From: Gnetum montanum
Taxonomy: Eukaryota > Streptophyta > Gnetopsida > Gnetales > Gnetaceae
Direction of reading: 5' to 3'
Length of the DNA stretch: 64,000 nt
Assembly (NCBI GenBank): GCA_015680685.1
Contig: MNCI01016470.1
Location: 293,987-357,986 of the forward strand
Below are positions 58,807 to 64,000 of the stretch, one piece after another. Each line of letters begins with the position of its first letter. Position 1 is the stretch's first letter. The notes beneath the pieces are model-generated. The model did not search any database. It saw nothing but the letters and a program-made list of their open reading frames with translations, and was not told the origin of the DNA. The translations under genes and the position numbers were made by a program.

Positions 58807-59516
58807 TGTAACATCTCTCCATTGATGGGATCTTTCCCTAGAGTTTTGGCATGTTTGGGAGTGTTTTGTGCTTATTTTGATGAATTTGGAATGTGATAGA
58901 GGCTATAGGGATTTGTTTGGAGATGTTTGAAGGTTCTAGTTCTCAAAATAAGCATTTTTATATTTTGGCCTTGTAGGTTAGACGTCCCAAGTGCAAGTGA
59001 GACATCCCAACTATATATGGGACATCTTAGCCAAAACATCTATTGCAAGATGCCTTTCCCAAGATGTCTACTCTGATATCCTTTGCACTTAGAATAGATG
59101 TCTCTTATACCTCATAGATGCCTCATACATATTTTAATAGACATTAAATTGAATGATAAATTATGGGGAAGATGAAGATTTAAGGGAAAAAGGTATAAAT
59201 AGACTCCTTGTGCCTCCAATTTGATCAAAAGAGTCTAGAGAGAGAAAGAAAGAGTGTAGGGAGTTGAGAGAAGAGTAGAAGAAGAGATAGAATCTTAGTA
59301 AGATGCCTTGATGATCATCCTTGTGTGTATGATTACATTGATTGAGTGTGAGAGAGTTGGATTGAATCTCTTATCTATCCTTGGGAATTGTGCTACCTTT
59401 CATATGTAAATTCTTAATTTAAGTAAGAATAAATCTTTCCTTTTTTTTTCTTGTTCAAATTTGTTATTTTGTAACTTTGAGAGAGCTTGGATTGTGGAAT
59501 CCATGGGATCTCCTCA
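58807..59516 (+). repeat. 5' LTR of the gypsy element (family C)
   Basis: 710 bp starting TGTAACATC. Interior has repeated gacatc(c/t) units (about 58980-59110: gacgtcccaag, gagacatcccaac, gggacatctt). TATA box near 59199, then transcript leader with gagag tracts. The primer-binding site follows after six bases. Confidence 0.8.
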
Positions 59517-59879
59517 TTATATTGGTATCAAAGTAGCTTTGAATTAAAGACAGTTACATTCAAGTGGATAATTCTCATCTTAATTTCAGAGAATCACTCC
59601 AAATCCTCAAGCTTAGATGAATTCTCTCTTGCTACTTGTTTTACTCATCCTAGGATTTTAAAATTTTTCTTTGATCCCTAAATTTGTCATATCTTTCAAG
59701 AATTAGAAGATAATTGTGAAATTGGACACCCATTGACTTGTAATAGCTAGGGGTTGAAGATCGTATGCTCATTTCTCTTAAGATTTGAGAATTTCTTGTC
59801 TCATTGCTTGAGAAATCTTGAAAATTTCACATTTTCTTATAGAATTTTGTGAAAATTATCTTTTACATTAATTTACATC

Positions 59880-61220
59880 ATGCCTCCAAAGAAGAATACA
59901 ATTCAAGCTTTGTTAAGAGACATGAATGATATGAAAGAGAAAACTAAAAAGCTTGGAGAGAATAAAGGACATGCCACTTCACCAAAAGTATCCAAGCAAG
60001 GGTACAAGTCATGAAATTCTTCACCAAGACATTCTTCAAGAGATTCCTCAATGCCATCACTTGAAGATGATATTCATTTTAAAGATAAATAATTTGGAAA
60101 AAGAGAAACTCAAGATGACGTTTTTCTTCATGCTCCTAGTGCTGAAAATCAATCTCAAGGATTCATTTTTCCTAGGAAAGGAAAAAAGAAACTTCCTTCA
60201 AAGCCTCAAAGGAAGCAAGGTGAATGAATTAAATTGACTTTTGCAAAAGCTTTTAGACATGATTCAAGGATGCCTCATGTTGAAGTCAAATGCTTCCATG
60301 GCATGGAAGGAATTGAATCTTTTCTCTCTTAGTTGAAAATGATTAACAAGTACTTTGAACTTAAAGATATGGAAAATCATCAAAAGGTATATTTTATTGA
60401 AACAACATTGGAAGGCATAGTACTTGTATGGTGGGAGAAGGAAAGTCATTATTACAAGGTGAACAATTGTACTCCTATCAAGGATTGATCTTTAATGCAA
60501 TTCATGCTCAAGCAAAAATTTGAGGAGACTCATCATGGATAAAAGGCCATCCATATATTGAAGTACCAAAGCCAAGATGATAAGAGTGTGAAGTACTACT
60601 ACATGGATTTTTTTCAGTCTTTATATCTTGCAAAATTTCATTGGGATGATTATGAACAAGCATCTAACTTTCAAGGACTTAAAATGGAGTATCAACAAGA
60701 TCTAATCTTCTATGAGTCCCAAACATTGGATGAGGCTTTTAAATTAGCTTATAAGCCTAAAAAGAAACTTTGAGGCTATCATAGAGGTCCTAAATCTTCT
60801 AAGAACATGAACTCAAAATCTTTTGAAAGTGAGAAAGAAGCCAAGGAGAATAGAAATGCCAAAGAAGATGCTAATGAGAAGCAAGAGAAGTCCAAGGAGG
60901 TCCAAGATTCCAATAAAGAATACTCCAAGTATGGAAAGGATCAATAAAATGGTTATGCCTCTAACCTTCAATGCTTCAATTATGATGAAAATGGATAGAA
61001 AAAATGGAAGTATAATAAGCTAAAGATTTCCAAAATAAAGGAACTCCAAATCTTAGAAGAGGAGAAATCCTTTAATGAAGGTAGACCTCTTGTGATTGAA
61101 GATGCAATAGAAATTAATTCTTAAATTTTTATGGGAAATGTAAAGGTTAATAAAGTAAATGAAGAAGAATAAATATATGATGAATTAGAGATCAATGAAA
61201 AAAAGAAGTTCTAAAGTGTA
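59880..61220 (+). pseudogene. Gypsy gag pseudogene
   Basis: MPPKKNTIQALLRDMNDMKE start, then in one or two frames: HVEVKCFHGMEGIESFLS, INKYFELKDMENHQKVYFIE, TTLEGIVLVWWEKESHYY, LMQFMLKQKFEETHHG, KSVKYYYMDFFQSLYLA, YEQASNFQGLKMEYQ and YESQTLDEAFKLAYK: the plant gypsy capsid. Zinc knuckle around 60970: CFNYDENG-stop-KKWKY, with Cys, His and Cys ligands lost. Stops at apparent Gln and Arg positions. The Lys/Glu-rich C-terminus continues to about 61220, where the inverted repeat begins. Confidence 0.82.
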
Positions 61221-61225
61221 AAACA

Positions 61226-62688
61226 TTGATGGCTAGAATCATCAAGGGATCAACAGATGCATGGCCTTAACCCTGCCTCCATGCAAGGGCCTTGCTAGAA
61301 ACGGAGGTGGAGCACCCTAGACGGTGTTATCAACTGAATAGGAACTTTGTTAGTTTCAATTGGGGTGTTGAGTGCAACTGGGAGGGGTGGTGTGGTTAGC
61401 CAAAATGCCAATGTGAATGGGTGTGAATGGTGCTAGCTATTAATTGTTGTTCATGATGCAAAGTGCAGAGTGTAGTCATGAAATAGGGAAGAGCATAGTC
61501 AAGGGTTTCAATAGAAATGGAGGTGCCAAGCTATGGAGACTACTGCCCAAATGTAGTATAATGTGACAACATGTGAAAAATGCAAGAAAATGTAGGGAAA
61601 ATGCTAGAAAATGCAAAGTAATGGGAGAGAGAAATAGAACATTGCCCCAAATGGGAGCATAGTTAACTCCAAAAAGGGGGTTCAAAAGGTACACGGTGTA
61701 CAACAAGCATAGTGGAGAGCGTAGTCACAATCTCAATGGTGTTAGGCCATGAGGTTTTGCACTCACCATGGTGTTAATTCCTGTCAAGCTAGTTGCTACA
61801 CTGTATCATGCAGTTTTTTGTAAGGATGTGGTGGGGCTATAGTGGGTCATGGTGTGCAACTCTATCTCTCTACTAGTATGGTGTGTTCTAGGTCTCATTC
61901 ACCCATGGAGCTAAGTGCCAAGATGCCAAAATGCAAATGCCAAAATGCCCAAAATGCAAAAGTGCCAACTGGTAAAAATGGAAGACAACCCCTAAAATGT
62001 GAAGTGTAAGGATATTTATAAGACTAAGTTTAGCCCAAAATGAAAATCGTGCACCATGTGGCAAAGCGGTAGGTGGGACTACACTCTAGGGTATTTGGGA
62101 CTATGCTCATCCCAACTACACTTTGGTGTTAGGCTCTATAGTGTTGAGAAATGTCATTACTTTGACAGAGTTTGTGAAGCTAAGAGACTATGACTACAAT
62201 ACCCAGTTGCACATGTTGTACACCGTGTACCTTCTGAACCCTCTTTTTGGAGTTAACTATGCATCCATTTGGGTGGTGTTCCATTTCTCTCTTCTATTTC
62301 TTTCCATTTTCTAGCATTTTTCTGCATTTTCTTGCATTTTTCTTGTGTTGTCACATGGTACTAAGCTTGGGCAGTAGTCTCCATGGGTTGGCACCTCTAT
62401 TTCTACCAAAACCCTTGACTATGCTTACCCTTGTTTTGTGACTATGCTCTACACTTTGCATCATGAACAATTCTTAACACTTAGCAATGTTCCCACTCAT
62501 TCACGTTGGCATTTCAACTAACCACACCACCCTCGGTTGAACTCAACACCCTCGTTGCAACTGACAATGTCCCTGTTCGATTGACAAGACCATCCAAGGT
62601 GCTCCACCTTAATTTCTAGCAAGGACCTCACACGAAGGTAGGGTTAAGGTTGTGTGTTTGATGATCCCTTGATGATTCCATCCATCAA
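61226..62688. repeat. Large inverted repeat, ~480-bp arms
   Basis: Left arm 61226-61705, right arm 62214-62688, spacer 508 bp. Matching blocks in mirror order: ttgatgg...atcatcaaggga, gcaagg(g)cctt/aaggacc, ggtgctcca, ccacacca, catgatgcaaag, agcatagtcaagggttt, tgcaagaaaatg, and ggtacacggtgtacaaca. Arms have diverged, so it is old. The spacer holds short (atgccaaa)-like repeats (61916-61970). Foldback element or two copies of one repeat in opposite orientation. Confidence 0.88.
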
Positions 62689-62784
62689 CATTTTTGATCA
62701 TTACATCAATTATCTCTTATTGGGCAAATAATCACTCAATAATCCAAGGTTTCAAGGAAGAAAACCAAGGACTTCATCAAAGGG

Positions 62785-63357
62785 ATGAAACGATCTTCAA
62801 GGTCCAAGATGTTGTATGCTACCAATGAAGAAGAGTTCCTACCTCATGAGCCATGGCAAGTAGAGGATCCAAGCCAAAGGAGTGTTTAGGATCAAGTGAC
62901 TCCTTCGAGAAGGGTTAAGGGCATCACTAGAAGGTATGATTCTCATACTTTTTGCAATTGTTCTATATCTTATGGTAAAGGAAAGGATATTCTAAGCCAA
63001 GTTGAGGTTATCTCATGGGAGATAGGTAAGTCTTCTAGCCAAGGTATGTGGAAGAATGATTGCTTTGATGGTGTTTTTGAGGAAAATGATGTTAAAACCA
63101 TGGAGGAGAGTTTACCTTTTGAAATGGTACCTCCAAAATTGGTTAAAGAGCTTGTTGATGATTTCTTTGAAGAGGATAATCCATTGGAATTGGAAACTTC
63201 TGTTTGGGATCTTGAATCTTTAAGCTTTGAAGAGATTAGACAGATACATGTTGAAGACCAAGTTGAACCAAAATTGGATGGGAGAAGCCATGAAAAGCTA
63301 ATTATGAGCCTTACCTTATTGATGGTAGTAATGTCTCTCATGTTGAAGCTAGTGTGA
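62785..63357 (+). pseudogene. Unclassified acidic ORF, one internal stop
   Basis: Frame from ATG 62785 to TGA 63357 with a single TAG at about 62887 (RSV-stop-DQV). The upper part is basic and Ser-rich (MKRSSRSKMLYATNEEEF), the lower part acidic (VKELVDDFFEEDNPLELET, VWDLESLSFEEIRQIHVED). I do not recognise it. Position after a gypsy gag and inverted repeat suggests an internal segment of a retroelement, but no pol motif is seen. An equal-length antisense frame is a shadow. Confidence 0.4.
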
Positions 63358-63445
63358 TGGATGCTACCTTTTCACTTCAATTTGGTTGTGTTTTATTCAA
63401 TGGTAATGATGTGCATCATGATCATCCAGTGATTATGATAACATT

Positions 63446-63865
63446 GTGAGTCATGTTTTGTTTGATATGAAAAATATGAATTTTCATTTCATTTTTAGTG
63501 AGAAGAAAGCTAATGATGGTAATGAATTTGATTTTGTATGGGATAATGATGGCTATGATCATAGTCACAATAGAAAGGTCATTATTGATGTTGGTGAAGA
63601 CATTGATAATGATATGATTTTCCAAAAGTTAGAGATTTTTTTGTGCATTATGACAAGGATGAATTTGTTAATGATGTTGATGATCTTAATTGTCTTGGCT
63701 ATGAAATAGATCAGTAGCATGAAGAGGATCTACATTATGATGATGATGGTGAAGGGAAGCTAAATGGTAGTCTTCAAAACATGAAGAAGAAGAAGGTGAG
63801 GAAGAGAAAGAAGAATGGAAGAAGGAAAATTTATTTGAGGAGACCCAATCCTTTTGAATTTCTTT
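63446..63865 (+). pseudogene. Acidic and basic short ORF remnants
   Basis: 63446-63709 reads MSHVLFDMKNMNFHFIFSE, then NDGNEFDFVWDNDGYDH; 63781-63865 is a very basic short frame (MKKKKVRKRKKNGRRK). They follow 62785-63357 at short distance and look like pieces of one decayed gene. No family recognised. The rest to 64000 shows nothing else. Confidence 0.3.
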
Positions 63866-64000
63866 GATCTTCTTTTGCTGCAATTCATGGAAGAAACACA
63901 TGGGATTTGGTGCTCTCAAAATGGAAGCATAGTGAAGCCTTTAAGGGCAAAGATCATATCCACTCTTCTTTCATGAATGAATCCATTGTGATGTAAGCAC

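Larger units (their letters stand above)
58807..61220 (+). mobile_element. Gypsy element: 5' LTR, primer site and gag
   Basis: LTR 58807-59516 (TGTAACATCTC...TCTCCTCA; TATA box GGTATAAATAG at about 59199), primer-binding site TGGTATCAAAGTAGC (59523-59537, initiator tRNA-Met type), leader, then gag from ATG 59880. The element stops or is interrupted at the inverted repeat starting 61226; protease-RT-integrase are not seen in the window. Confidence 0.8.

Noticed and set aside
1-64000. CRISPR arrays, rRNA, plastid or bacterial operons
   Set aside because: No regularly spaced short repeats, no rRNA or tRNA cores, no gene clusters with ribosome binding sites were seen.

Overview
The window looks like a transposon-dominated intergenic block from a large, AT-rich plant nuclear genome. 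I recognise no ordinary host gene with an intact reading frame. Plant origin is inferred from the element families: Athila-like Ty3/gypsy with a tRNA-Asp-type primer site, SIRE/Maximus-like Ty1/copia, chromovirus-type gypsy, and a Helitron whose RepHel gene is split by introns of about 100 bp. CpG is very scarce nearly everywhere except in the Helitron and one solo LTR. Many in-frame stops are TAG, TAA or TGA where related proteins have Q, R or W. Both are what cytosine methylation followed by C-to-T decay leaves behind. A gymnosperm or other large-genome seed plant would fit, but the species cannot be read from the sequence.

Layout. 1-1075 (-): relic of a Helitron helicase. 1100-2602: three copies of an unidentified repeat of about 400 bp. 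2603-15610 (+): a 13-kb decayed Athila-like element with truncated 5' LTR, primer-binding site, gag, protease, RT, RNase H, integrase, a long 3' ORF, polypurine tract and complete 3' LTR. 16885-17433: an old chromovirus-type LTR. 18952-27180 (+): a young, CpG-rich Helitron with iteron-like repeats, a six-exon RepHel gene (HUH nuclease plus Pif1 helicase) and a 525-bp perfect-ended palindrome at the 3' side. 29481-33340 (-): 3' LTR and 3' ORF of another Athila-like element.

34705-40018 (-): two 605-bp LTRs with primer site and polypurine tract, enclosing an intronless CCR4/nocturnin-type nuclease pseudogene instead of gag-pol. 39259-41735: a 1.24-kb tandem duplication whose right breakpoint lies inside an Athila-like solo LTR (41634-42523). 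42900-45436 (-): a deleted Athila-like element. 46290-47350 and 57745-58800: a repeat pair. 47490-52800 (-): a SIRE-like copia element. 52850-54190 (-): chromovirus RT. 54971-57540 (-): a gag-protease-LTR deletion derivative. 58807-61220 (+): LTR, primer site and gag of a gypsy element, interrupted or followed by a 1.46-kb inverted repeat (61226-62688). 62785-63865: unclassified acidic ORF remnants.

The one near-functional gene system is the Helitron. Its nuclease and helicase cores are intact, but a single TGA and a 26-bp duplication break the N-terminal part. The most unusual structures are its 3' giant palindrome, which shares an 11-bp motif with its 5' end, and the nuclease retrocopy framed by an LTR pair.
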